A stretch of 64,000 nt of DNA from Jatrophihabitans telluris. GTDB taxonomy: Bacteria; Actinomycetota; Actinomycetes; Mycobacteriales; Jatrophihabitantaceae. Made by a program: the position numbers and the translations under genes. Position 1 is the first letter of the stretch. Every line of letters starts with the position of its first letter. Shown here piece by piece: positions 51,573 to 59,538 of the stretch. Location of the stretch: the NCBI RefSeq assembly GCF_023516435.1, contig NZ_CP097332.1:2542001-2606000 (forward strand). The letters are read 5' to 3'. The notes beneath the pieces were generated by a model. That model ran no database searches and had not been told where the DNA came from. It saw nothing but the letters and a program-made list of their open reading frames with translations.

Positions 51573-53798
51573 TTAGTGGGAGAATCGGATGTTGGGTAGC
51601 ACTCGGGTGAGCCACGCCGGGGCGTACCAGGCGCCGTGTCCGGTCAAGCGCAGCACCACGGGCAGGATGATCAGCCGGATGCACAGGGCGTCGAGGAAGA
51701 CGGCGACCGCGAGAATGATTCCCATCTCCTTGGGGGCCAGTGGGCCGGACAGTGCGAAGGTCAGGAACACCGCGACCATCACCCCGGCTGCGGCGACGAC
51801 GACCCGGCCGGAGGTGCGCAGCGCTGTCCGCATCGCCTCCTGCGGGTCGCCGGTGGCGTCGTAGTGCTCGCGGGCGGCTGAGAGCAGGAACAGGGTGTAG
51901 TCCATCGCGACGCCGGTCAGCATCGCCCCGAAGAACAAGGGCGCCCACGCGTCGACGAAGCCTTGGGGCTGAAAGTGCAGCAGCCCGGACAGGTGACCGT
52001 CTTGGAAGATCAGCTTGGCGACCCCGAATGCGGCCGCGATCGAGGCCAGGTTGGTGATCACTCCGGCGAACGCGATCAGCGGGCTGCCCAGCGCGATGAG
52101 CAGCAACAGGAACCCGAGGCCGATCAGCAGACCGAACACCAGCGGGGTGCGGGAAGAGAGGGCGGTGTCGAGGTCGTGGTTCTCCGCGGCCGCTCCGCCG
52201 ATCAGCGACCCGCTGGGAAGTTCGGTGCGGAGCCGGTCGATGGTGGCGCCGGTGGCCGGTGCGGAGGCGTCGGTAGTGGGGATGACCTGGATCAGCGCCC
52301 ACCCGGCGTTGGTGCTGCCGGGGATCGCGGCGGCGATACCCCGGTCGCCGGTCAGGACGGCATTCGTGCGCGTCTGGTCGGCGACTGGGGTCAGGACCTG
52401 CAGCTCGCCGGGTGCCCCGGGTCCGAACGCGGACACGACCTGCACGTAGCCGGCGCGGGCGCTCTGGTCGGCTGGGATGATCGCGATGCTGGGCATCCCG
52501 GTGCGCAGGCCGAGTACCGGCCACGCCAGCACCCCCAGCACGATCACGACCAGCCCGGCGGCGATCCATGGACGACGTGACAACAGGCCACCCCAGCGGT
52601 GCAGGAGCAGTTCCAGGCCACGCTTCCGCGCCACCGCCTCGTTGGCCGTCGAAGGCAGCGGGTGCGCCGCGGGGCGGCGGGTCAGGCGTCGGGGCAGTCG
52701 CACCCGGCCGGCGTCGACGCGGTGGCCGAGGCGACCCAGGACCGCGGGCAGCAGGGTCAGGGTTGCGGCGAGGACCGCGACGACGGAAAGCATGATCCCC
52801 AGCGCCATGCTGCGGAATGCCGGGGAGGGTACGAGCAGGACCGTCGACAGCGACACCAGCACGGTGACGCCGCTGAACGCGATGGCTTTACCTGCGGTGG
52901 CCATCGTCTCGCCGATGGCGTCGACGGCAGCTTGTCTGCGGTCGGGTTGATCGGCTCGTGCGGCCAGGGCGGCGCGGAAGCGGACGACGAGGAACAGGGC
53001 GTAGTCGATGCCCAGGGCGAGGGCGAACATCAGCGCGAAGTTCAGCGCCCAGATGCTGACCGGCGCGATGTGGGTGGAGAGCACCAGCGCGCCCGCGGCG
53101 GACAGCAGCCCGACGAGGGTCAGCATCAGCGGCAGTCCGGCCGCGACCAGGCTGCCGAAAGCCAGGACGAGGACGAGCATCGTCACCGGCCAGGACAGCA
53201 CCTCGGATCGGATCATGGCCGCGTGGTTGACCTGGTTGAAGTCCGACCACAGCGCACTGTCGCCGGTCAGGTTCACCGTGATCGAGCCGGTCGCCAACCG
53301 CGCTAGGGGCTTGGTCAGGTCGTCGGCGGCGCGGACCATGTCGTTCGCGTTCGCCTTCGCGCCGGCTTGGATCACCGCGGTCGCGCCGTCTTTCGACAGG
53401 CTCACCCCGGCCTCCGGTGCGACGACGACAGAGACCCGCGGATCGGCCGCGAGTAGGTCGCTGGCCCGGGCGATGATGCGTTGCGCGGCGGGATCGGCCG
53501 CGATCGGTGCGTGGTTGTCGTGGACCACGACCTGCAACGCGGTCGCCCCGAGCCCAGAGAAGTCCCGCGCGATCACCGCCCGCGCCTGCACCGACTGACT
53601 GGTCGAATCCTGCCAACCCGCACCCGACAGCGCCGATTCCACTCGGGGCGCGAATGCGCCCAACACCGCGATGACCGCCAACCACAGCAGGAGCACCACG
53701 CGTAGGTGCGTCGCCGACCAACGGCCCAGCCGCGCCAAACCACCAGGTGATTCCGGCTGGGAAGTGGTGCGGGAAGCGGTGGTCGTCGCGGCGCTCAT
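51573..53798 (-). CDS. MmpL/RND-family membrane transporter
   Basis: A 741-residue MMPL-type exporter with two repeats of one plus five membrane segments and two extracytoplasmic loops. The proton-relay Asp-Tyr pairs are seen in GIDYALFLVVRF and AMDYTLFLL. ATG 53798 is preferred because the open frame upstream crosses the operator region. It is coupled to the DUF302 gene and is divergent from the CsoR-family repressor. The cargo, lipid or small molecule, is not deducible. Confidence 0.88.
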   Translation of the reverse strand: MSAATTTASRTTSQPESPGGLARLGRWSATHLRVVLLLWLAVIAVLGAFAPRVESALSGAGWQDSTSQSVQARAVIARDFSGLGATALQVVVHDNHAPIAADPAAQRIIARASDLLAADPRVSVVVAPEAGVSLSKDGATAVIQAGAKANANDMVRAADDLTKPLARLATGSITVNLTGDSALWSDFNQVNHAAMIRSEVLSWPVTMLVLVLAFGSLVAAGLPLMLTLVGLLSAAGALVLSTHIAPVSIWALNFALMFALALGIDYALFLVVRFRAALAARADQPDRRQAAVDAIGETMATAGKAIAFSGVTVLVSLSTVLLVPSPAFRSMALGIMLSVVAVLAATLTLLPAVLGRLGHRVDAGRVRLPRRLTRRPAAHPLPSTANEAVARKRGLELLLHRWGGLLSRRPWIAAGLVVIVLGVLAWPVLGLRTGMPSIAIIPADQSARAGYVQVVSAFGPGAPGELQVLTPVADQTRTNAVLTGDRGIAAAIPGSTNAGWALIQVIPTTDASAPATGATIDRLRTELPSGSLIGGAAAENHDLDTALSSRTPLVFGLLIGLGFLLLLIALGSPLIAFAGVITNLASIAAAFGVAKLIFQDGHLSGLLHFQPQGFVDAWAPLFFGAMLTGVAMDYTLFLLSAAREHYDATGDPQEAMRTALRTSGRVVVAAAGVMVAVFLTFALSGPLAPKEMGIILAVAVFLDALCIRLIILPVVLRLTGHGAWYAPAWLTRVLPNIRFSH

Positions 53799-53814
53799 GA
53801 CCACACCATACGCA

Positions 53815-53883
53815 TACCGGTAGGGGTATAGGCAACTCGCGACCATAGGCCTGAGGCCGCGCTTCGGTTTACCCCTGGGGGTA
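53815..53883. promoter_or_regulatory. Two CsoR-type operators
   Basis: TACCCC-TG-GGGGTA at 53870-53883 is a perfect palindrome, and TACCGG-TA-GGGGTA at 53815-53828 is a variant with two mismatches. Both sit between the divergent MmpL and CsoR-family genes. Such G/C-flanked TA palindromes are the usual binding sites of CsoR-family repressors. Confidence 0.75.
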
Positions 53884-53917
53884 TAGTCGAATTCGCACGC
53901 CAACGAGGAGGATCACC

Positions 53918-54184
53918 ATGGTTCAGCTGCCCACCGATGAGATGGAACCGGTCATCAACCGGCTCCGCCGCGCCCAGGGCCAGATCGGTGGCGTGCTAAA
54001 GATGCTCGAGGACGGCCGGGACTGCGAGGCCGTGGTCACCCAGCTCGCCGCGGTCAGCCGCGCCTTAGACAAGGCCGGGTTCGCGATCATCGCCTCCGGC
54101 CTGAAGCAGTGCCTGTCCCAACCGGAGGGCGCCGAGGGGCTGGATAGCAAGAAGATGGAGAAGCTGTTCATGTCGCTGGCCTGA
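53918..54184 (+). CDS. CsoR/CstR-family repressor lacking the copper His
   Basis: An 88-residue all-helical repressor (DUF156). Family features are RLRRAQGQIGGVLKMLEDGRDC (residues 15-36) and ASGLKQCL. Counting residues, the CsoR copper ligands Cys36-His61-Cys65 appear here as Cys36-Gly61-Cys65, so trigonal Cu(I) coordination is incomplete. A two-Cys set without His recalls the persulfide sensor CstR. GAGGAGG precedes ATG 53918. It should act at the palindromes just upstream, on itself and on the MmpL/DUF302 unit. Confidence 0.85.
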   Translation: MVQLPTDEMEPVINRLRRAQGQIGGVLKMLEDGRDCEAVVTQLAAVSRALDKAGFAIIASGLKQCLSQPEGAEGLDSKKMEKLFMSLA

Positions 54185-54236
54185 GCGACACCCAACGGGT
54201 CCGAGCAGGTACTTCGAAGGTGAACGGAGATCTCTG

Positions 54237-54425
54237 ATGTGTTCAGCCGCCCGATGTTCGACCTGCGGTAAGACGACCTGGCGGGGCTGCGGTCAGCACG
54301 TCGACGCCGTCATGGCCCGCGTTCCCGCCGACGACCGGTGCCACTGCGAGGCACCGCAACCCACCTCGCTACTGCGGCGCCTGTTCTCGCGCTCCCGTTG
54401 GCGCGGGTCCCGGAGAACACCTTGA
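54237..54425 (+). CDS. Small Cys/His-rich protein (62 aa), altered C terminus
   Basis: A 62-residue protein beginning MCSAARCSTCGKTTWRGCGQ and ending its conserved part with DDRCHCEAP. The Cys/His pattern suggests zinc binding; short proteins of this kind are familiar in actinobacteria, function unknown to me. The last 10 residues (RWRGSRRTP) are read in the wrong frame of an adjoining gene remnant, so the 3' end appears to have been replaced by a deletion junction near 54392. GGAG lies before ATG 54237. Confidence 0.7.
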   Translation: MCSAARCSTCGKTTWRGCGQHVDAVMARVPADDRCHCEAPQPTSLLRRLFSRSRWRGSRRTP

Positions 54426-54637
54426 AGTTCGCCGTCGGCGTCCTGCTCACCTCCTTCGGGACGTTCTGGGGCGTCGAAGGAGCGGGCGCGCACTGGCCCG
54501 GCTCCGATCTGGCCTTGCTCGCCGTCATCCTCGCCGTCCTCGCGTTCGCTCTGGGCGCCGTCGGCCTACTCAGGCGAGCCGACCGCGCCAAGCCCCCAAA
54601 CCTGGGGGCCGGGCCGCTCCAGGTGTCCACCCCGTGA
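54392..54637 (+). pseudogene. 3' remnant of COG4280-like membrane protein gene
   Basis: From about 54392 the frame reads LPLARVPENTLKFAVGVLL, then TSFGTFWGVEGAG, HWPGSDLALL and a final membrane helix, which I recall as the C terminus of COG4280-type membrane proteins (normally about 250 residues). The first two-thirds are missing and the sequence joins directly to the small Cys/His-rich gene. The stop TGA 54635-54637 overlaps the next start as GTGA, so the original operon order is preserved. Confidence 0.55.
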
Positions 54638-54849
54638 GGCGCGTCGTCAGCGGGTCGCGGAGTTTCGCATTGTTCTGGTGGGACTTCATCGTCGGCGACG
54701 ACTGGCGGATCGCGGCCGGAGTGGTCCTCGCGCTGGCCGGCACCGCGGCGATCGCCACGACCTCCATCCCCGCATAATGGCTCCTGCCCTTCGCGGTAGC
54801 TGCCCTACTGGCGGTCTCACTCTGGCGCGCCACTCGAACCCGGCCCTAG
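54634..54849 (+). pseudogene. Small membrane protein gene with in-frame stop
   Basis: GTG 54634 opens a frame reading SFALFWWDFIVGDDWRI, then a membrane helix ending TTSIPA. It is interrupted by TAA at 54775-54777 and continues in the same frame as WLLPFAVAALLAVSLWRAT to TAG 54847-54849. Both halves match, to my memory, one roughly 70-residue two-helix membrane protein linked to COG4280 genes. The stop removes the second helix, so the gene is probably dead unless the short product still works. Confidence 0.6.
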
Positions 54850-54873
54850 CCCACTCTGGGAGAAGGGACCCAC

Positions 54874-55312
54874 ATGACCGTCCCCACCGTGGTGGTCGGC
54901 TGCGATGCCAGCCCAGCCAGCGACCCCGCGCTGCGTTTCGCCGCCGAGGATGCACGACTGCGCCACGCGAAACTGCTCGTCATTGCCGCCTACGACCGGC
55001 CGATCGACCCCCGACCTCGACGACTTCGACACCCCCGACGCCGAACTCCAGCAGGCGGCCCGAGCCCGCACCGAATCGGCGCTACAGCGAGCGTTCGGCC
55101 AGTCGAGTATGCGCGAGGTTGAGCTTGAGATCGTCGCGGCCGAATGCGAACCGTCCCAGGTGCTCCTCGAGCACGGTCGGGACGCGGTCATGATCGTGAT
55201 CGGCAGCCACGACCGCCCCCTGCTGCAGCGACTGTTCGGCCGGGTCACCAGCCGCGGACTCCTGCACGACAGCACCGTCCCGATCACGATCGTGCCCAGC
55301 CCGACTGACTGA
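54874..55312 (+). pseudogene. Universal stress protein gene with frameshift
   Basis: The first frame reads MTVPTVVVGCDASPASDPALRFAAEDA ... LVIAAYDRPIDP. At a run of five C (55008-55012) the sensible reading moves to the +1 frame and continues DLDDFDTPDAELQQAARA ... DAVMIVIGSHDRPLLQRL ... DSTVPITIVPSP to TGA 55310-55312. Together they make one UspA-fold protein of about 145 residues with the ATP-binding G-x2-G-x9-G(S/T) region changed to GSHDRPLLQRLFG. The gene is broken by a one-base indel, or the run is a sequencing error. Confidence 0.75.
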
Positions 55313-55348
55313 CTTGCCCGGCACGGCATTCCTGAACGGAAAGTCGGT

Positions 55349-56452
55349 CTAGCTGGCGATGCGGGCGCTGGCATGGATGTGGATGCGGGGCCAGGAATTG
55401 TTCACGTAGCCCTTGGGGTTCCAGAGTTGCGCCGCTGACTCGGGTTGCATCGCGGCGGTGGTGTCCCACGCGCGCGCGATGATCTCCACGTCCCCGGGCG
55501 GCGCCAGCACGGTTGTGCGCCATTGGCACCAGGCCCACGCGCTCGGTTGACTCACGAGTTCGGCCTGCACCCAACGGTCGCCGCCGTCGATGGACACGTC
55601 GACCCGCGCGACCCCGCGGTCCTCGCCCGCCAGTGCGTACCCGGCGATCTCCAGCGGGCCGGCCTGCACGTGAGCCTGGTCGTCGGGGCTGAGGATGGCG
55701 GAGTTCAGCGCGATCGCCCCCAACGACAGGCCGACGCCGGGGCCGGCGTGGGTGGGGTCGGCCTGCGGTGGGAGCAGCCGGTAGGCGGTGGCCTGGAAGT
55801 AGTTGTCCGAGGGTTCCCGTCGGGCGGTGATGCGCTGCACCCATTTGATGCTGCGGGCCCCGATCCACCCGGGCACCACCACCCGCAGCGGCGCCCCGTG
55901 CAGCGCCGTGAGCGGCTCGCCGTTCATGGCCCAGGCCAGCAACGTCTCACCCGCCATCGCCTTCGCCGCGGGGATTGACCCGCCGTAGGCCTGGGGCGGG
56001 GTGGCGAGCTGGGACACGTCCGGGGCCTCGAACGCGATGTGGGCGGCCGCGGGCTGGAGACCGGCCGCGGAGAGCACGTCAGCCAATCGGACACCGGTCC
56101 ACTCGGCGGTCGAGGTGGCCCCCGGCCCCCAGGGATCCTCACCCGGTATGTCACGGACCTTCAGGAAACCTGCGCGTAGGTTGCCCGCGCACTGCATCGT
56201 CGCAGTCAGTGTCTGCTCGACGAACCTGTCCCGCAGCTGCCCCAGTGACAGGTTCAGCGGGGTGTCGACCAGGCCGTCGACGACCAACTCCCACGTCTCG
56301 GGGTTGAGGTCGGGGATCGGGCCGTGGTTGCGGCTGTAGAACGAATCCAGCCCCGTCAGCACGGCTCCGGCCAGCGCACCGGGCGGCGGTTCGGCGTTGA
56401 ACGGGTCGGACTCGTGCACGACCATGTCCGCGCGTTTACCCCACTGGGTCAT
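55349..56452 (-). CDS. Sulfite oxidase-like molybdenum cofactor enzyme
   Basis: A 367-residue protein of the sulfite oxidase family. SFYSRNHGPIP and the Mo-ligating Cys88 in TATMQCAGNLR mark the molybdopterin domain; the C-terminal half (about 250-350) is the Ig-like dimerisation domain (GVARVDVSIDGGDRW ... AWDTTAAMQP). There is no signal peptide and no cytochrome b5 domain, as in cytosolic plant-type enzymes. GGAGG precedes ATG 56452. The likely reaction is oxidation of sulfite, or of another oxyanion, with an unknown electron acceptor. Confidence 0.85.
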   Translation of the reverse strand: MTQWGKRADMVVHESDPFNAEPPPGALAGAVLTGLDSFYSRNHGPIPDLNPETWELVVDGLVDTPLNLSLGQLRDRFVEQTLTATMQCAGNLRAGFLKVRDIPGEDPWGPGATSTAEWTGVRLADVLSAAGLQPAAAHIAFEAPDVSQLATPPQAYGGSIPAAKAMAGETLLAWAMNGEPLTALHGAPLRVVVPGWIGARSIKWVQRITARREPSDNYFQATAYRLLPPQADPTHAGPGVGLSLGAIALNSAILSPDDQAHVQAGPLEIAGYALAGEDRGVARVDVSIDGGDRWVQAELVSQPSAWAWCQWRTTVLAPPGDVEIIARAWDTTAAMQPESAAQLWNPKGYVNNSWPRIHIHASARIAS

Positions 56453-56494
56453 TCGGATACCTCCATGGCAACTGCTGCTCCGGGCGCTTGCTGT

Positions 56495-57154
56495 TCACGG
56501 TAGGTCGTTTCGCTCGAGCGCGACTGCCGCTCCGACGCGCAACGCGTTCTCAATCCGGGTGAGAGCTTCGGTGCGGGCGCGGGTGTTGCGCTGTGAGGGG
56601 TGAGGGACGCCCAGGACGACGGGAAGGGTGAGGTTGTCGGTGAGCGTGATGTGGCGCATGAACCCGGTCAGCGCCTTCGCGCCCATGCAGATCACCAACC
56701 GCAGCTGCGGCAGCGCAGCCAGGAGGTCACCCAGTGCGGGTTCCGCGTGGAGCAGGTCCTGGTCGGTGGGCGCCCGCCAGTGTCCGTCCGGGGCGTAGAC
56801 CGCCCACGGCACGATGTTCCACCGGACGTAGGCGTCGCGGGGCAGGCTGCTGCGGTGACGCAGCTCGTGCAGGGTGGCCGCGGTCGCGTCGTCGTTGTCC
56901 TCGGAGCAGAAGCCTGCGTCGCCGTCCTGGACGGTCCTCGGTCCGGGCGCCTCCATCAGCACCAGCACTCGGGCGCGGGTGTCGCCGCCGTCGGGGTCGA
57001 ACCAGGGAATGTGGCGGGCCGCGTCTTGCTGTCGCCAGCGGCGGACCAGGTCGTTGAGCGTGACCATTCGAGGGTCATCCAGGCGTCGCATCTTCGCGGC
57101 CCGGACCTGCGGATCGCGTAACGCTCGCGCACCAGTCGGGAAGTGATCAGCCAC
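56495..57154 (-). CDS. Uracil-DNA glycosylase family protein
   Basis: A 219-residue protein of the UDG superfamily: LVLMEAPGPRTVQDGDAGF resembles the first motif with GEAPG-like water-activating residues, RWNIVPWAVY is the middle part, and VPHPSQRN is the His-containing last motif. An iron-sulfur Cys set is not evident. It would remove uracil or another damaged base. GTG 57154 is the start. It follows the sulfite-oxidase-like gene region but no functional link is evident. Confidence 0.8.
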   Translation of the reverse strand: MADHFPTGARALRDPQVRAAKMRRLDDPRMVTLNDLVRRWRQQDAARHIPWFDPDGGDTRARVLVLMEAPGPRTVQDGDAGFCSEDNDDATAATLHELRHRSSLPRDAYVRWNIVPWAVYAPDGHWRAPTDQDLLHAEPALGDLLAALPQLRLVICMGAKALTGFMRHITLTDNLTLPVVLGVPHPSQRNTRARTEALTRIENALRVGAAVALERNDLP

Positions 57155-57263
57155 GTGTGGACGTTGGGTCGCGGTTGGTGAACGGCCCCGCGCTACCCAG
57201 GACGGTCATCGCCAACCCGGGCTGAGGGGCGAGGCGGTCGGGTTCGTGGTGGTCATCGATCCA

Positions 57264-58235
57264 TCATGACCGCCTTGACGCCTGGCCTGCTGACGCGCCC
57301 GTGCGGGTGCGGGTCGCGGCGAGGGCGATGAGGTCGCGGGCGGCTCCGGCCGCCGGCATTTTCGAGCCGACCCACACCGCGCGCAGGGTGCGCCGGAGGT
57401 CCACGTCGCTCACTGCGATTTCCTTCAGTCGGCCGGCGGTGAGGTCGTCGGCGACGGCGAGCTCGCTGAGGACAGCCGGTCCGGCTCCGGCGATGACCGC
57501 AGCCCGGACCGCGGCGCTGGTCGACAGGGCCAGGGCGGCCGCAGCCAGCGCCTGGTCGTCGCTGAGGACCGCTCGCAGTGCGGTCTCAAAGGCGCTCCGG
57601 GTGCCTGATCCTGCTTCGCGGGTCACCAGTGCGGTGGCGGCGATCTCGCCGGGTGTGACCGGCGTCCGTCGGCGCGCCCACGGGTGGTCGGGCCGGACGA
57701 CGACGACCAGTCGGTCCTCGCCTACTTGGCGGCTGCGCAGCCCGCGGGGCGCCACAGGCCCTTCGACGAACCCCACATCGGCGACACCGTCGCGGACGTC
57801 GACGACGACCGTGTCGGTGTTCGTGGCGCGCAGCACGATTTGCACCGGCGCCTGGGCTCGGCGGGCCTGGTCGGCGTTCAGGGTCACCAGCCAGCCGGGC
57901 AGGAGTTGTTCGGCGATGGTCAGACTCGCGCTGACCCGCAGGGTGCTGACCCGGTCAGTGCGCAGCGAGGCCAGTCCGGCGTCGACCTCGGCGGCGGCGT
58001 CGAGCAGCCGGGCGGCCCATTCCGCGACCACCGTTCCCGCGGGGGTCAATGTCGATCCGCGCGCGGTGCGGCTCATCAGCACGACACCGGTCTGAGCTTC
58101 GATCGAGGTGATCCGGGCCGACGCCGCCTGCTGAGTGATCCCGATTTCGGTGGCGGCCATGTTCAGGCTTCCGGTCCGCGCGACGATGAGCAGCAGCTCC
58201 AGTGCCGCCAGGTCGGGGAACTGCGGACTCAGCAC
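57264..58235 (-). CDS. LysR-family transcriptional regulator
   Basis: A 323-residue regulator with HTH at about 5-60 (LAALELLLIVARTGSLNMAATEIGITQQAASARI) and a two-lobed effector domain. GTG 58235 was chosen because GGGAGG lies 7 bases before it, whereas ATG 58250 lies within the palindrome upstream. It is divergent from the TDT-family transporter gene and likely activates it on binding a small effector. Confidence 0.87.
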   Translation of the reverse strand: MLSPQFPDLAALELLLIVARTGSLNMAATEIGITQQAASARITSIEAQTGVVLMSRTARGSTLTPAGTVVAEWAARLLDAAAEVDAGLASLRTDRVSTLRVSASLTIAEQLLPGWLVTLNADQARRAQAPVQIVLRATNTDTVVVDVRDGVADVGFVEGPVAPRGLRSRQVGEDRLVVVVRPDHPWARRRTPVTPGEIAATALVTREAGSGTRSAFETALRAVLSDDQALAAAALALSTSAAVRAAVIAGAGPAVLSELAVADDLTAGRLKEIAVSDVDLRRTLRAVWVGSKMPAAGAARDLIALAATRTRTGASAGQASRRS

Positions 58236-58249
58236 GACCAGACCTCCCA

Positions 58250-58266
58250 TACAAGTACTGTTTGTA
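58250..58266. promoter_or_regulatory. LysR-type operator (T-N11-A-like palindrome)
   Basis: TACAA-GTACTGT-TTGTA at 58250-58266 has 5-bp complementary arms and lies between the divergent LysR and TDT genes, in the place expected for the LysR recognition site. Confidence 0.6.
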
Positions 58267-58323
58267 ACCCTACAACAACTCGACCCCTACCCGGAGCCCA
58301 GCAACCCGGGCACGCTGAAGAAC

Positions 58324-59538
58324 ATGAGCATCACCGAAGCACCCCAGTCGAATCTGGCCCGGCTCACCCCGAACAGTGTCACCGGCACGACGCCGGTCGC
58401 GCCGCACCGGCTGGCCCGCATCGGCGTGCTCAGCGAGCTCGAGCACCCGAGTCATCTGTTCGCGAACCTCACCCCCAACTGGTTCGCCTCGATCATGGGC
58501 ACCGGCATCGTCGCCGTCGCCGCCGCGAGCCTGCCCGAGCAGTTCCTCGGCCTGCACACCTTCGCCATCGTCGTCTGGGCAGCCGCCGCGCTGCTGCTGA
58601 TCGCCCTCACCGCAGCGACCGCGGTGCACTGGGTCCGACACACCGACACCGCCCGCAGCCACGCGAACAACCCGGTGATGGCCCACTTCTACGGCGCCCC
58701 GCCGATGGCGATGATGACCGTCGGGGCCGGGACCATCCTGCTCGGCAAAGACGTTCTGGGCCTGCGAGCTGCGGTCGACCTCGACTGGGTGTTGTGGACC
58801 GCCGGCACCGTCACCGGCCTCGCGGCCGCCGCGATCGTGCCCTACCTCATGTTCACCCGGCACACCATCACCGCCAGCAGCGCGTTCGGTGGGTGGCTGA
58901 TGCCCGTCGTCCCCCCCATGGTGTCGGCCTCCACCGGTGCCCTGCTGATCCCGCACGCCGCCGCCGGGCAAGCCCGCCTCACCCTGTTGATGGTCTGCTA
59001 CGCGATGTTCGGGCTCAGCCTGCTCGCGTCCCTCATCGTCATCACCCTGATCTGGTACCGCCTGGCCGTGCACAAGACCGGCGACGCCCGGATGGTGCCA
59101 ACCCTGTGGATCGTCCTCGGTCCGCTCGGCCAATCGATCACCGCGGCGAACCTGCTCGGCGGGGTGGCCCACGAAGCGCTGCCCGCGCCCTACTCCACCG
59201 CGCTACAGGCATTCGGCGTCGTCTACGGCGTTCCGGTGTTCGGGTTCGCACTGCTCTGGGCCGGTGTCGCCGGCGCGATCACCATCCGCACCGTGCGCGA
59301 GGGCCTGCCGTTCTCCCTGACCTGGTGGTCGTTCACCTTCCCCGTCGGCACCTGCGTCACCGGCACCAGCGCCCTCGCGCTGCACACCGGCGCGGACCTG
59401 TTCCGCTACGCCGCCGTGCTGTTCTACGCAGGCCTAGTCGCCGCCTGGATCACCGTCGCCGCCCGCACCGCGCACGGCAGCGTCCGCGGCCGACTGTTCC
59501 TCCCGGCTGCGCCCTCAGCGATCGCCGAGCCCGCCTGA
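58324..59538 (+). CDS. TDT-family transporter (TehA/SSU1-like)
   Basis: A 404-residue membrane protein with ten predicted segments. ANLTPNWFASIMGTGIVAVAAASLP is the first-helix signature of the tellurite-resistance/dicarboxylate transporter family. Yeast SSU1 and several bacterial members export sulfite. ATG 58324 is preceded only by a weak GAAGA. A sulfite-oxidase-like gene is nearby, which supports a sulfite role, but tellurite, malate or other anions remain possible. Its last 24 bases overlap the convergent ClC gene. Confidence 0.85.
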   Translation: MSITEAPQSNLARLTPNSVTGTTPVAPHRLARIGVLSELEHPSHLFANLTPNWFASIMGTGIVAVAAASLPEQFLGLHTFAIVVWAAAALLLIALTAATAVHWVRHTDTARSHANNPVMAHFYGAPPMAMMTVGAGTILLGKDVLGLRAAVDLDWVLWTAGTVTGLAAAAIVPYLMFTRHTITASSAFGGWLMPVVPPMVSASTGALLIPHAAAGQARLTLLMVCYAMFGLSLLASLIVITLIWYRLAVHKTGDARMVPTLWIVLGPLGQSITAANLLGGVAHEALPAPYSTALQAFGVVYGVPVFGFALLWAGVAGAITIRTVREGLPFSLTWWSFTFPVGTCVTGTSALALHTGADLFRYAAVLFYAGLVAAWITVAARTAHGSVRGRLFLPAAPSAIAEPA

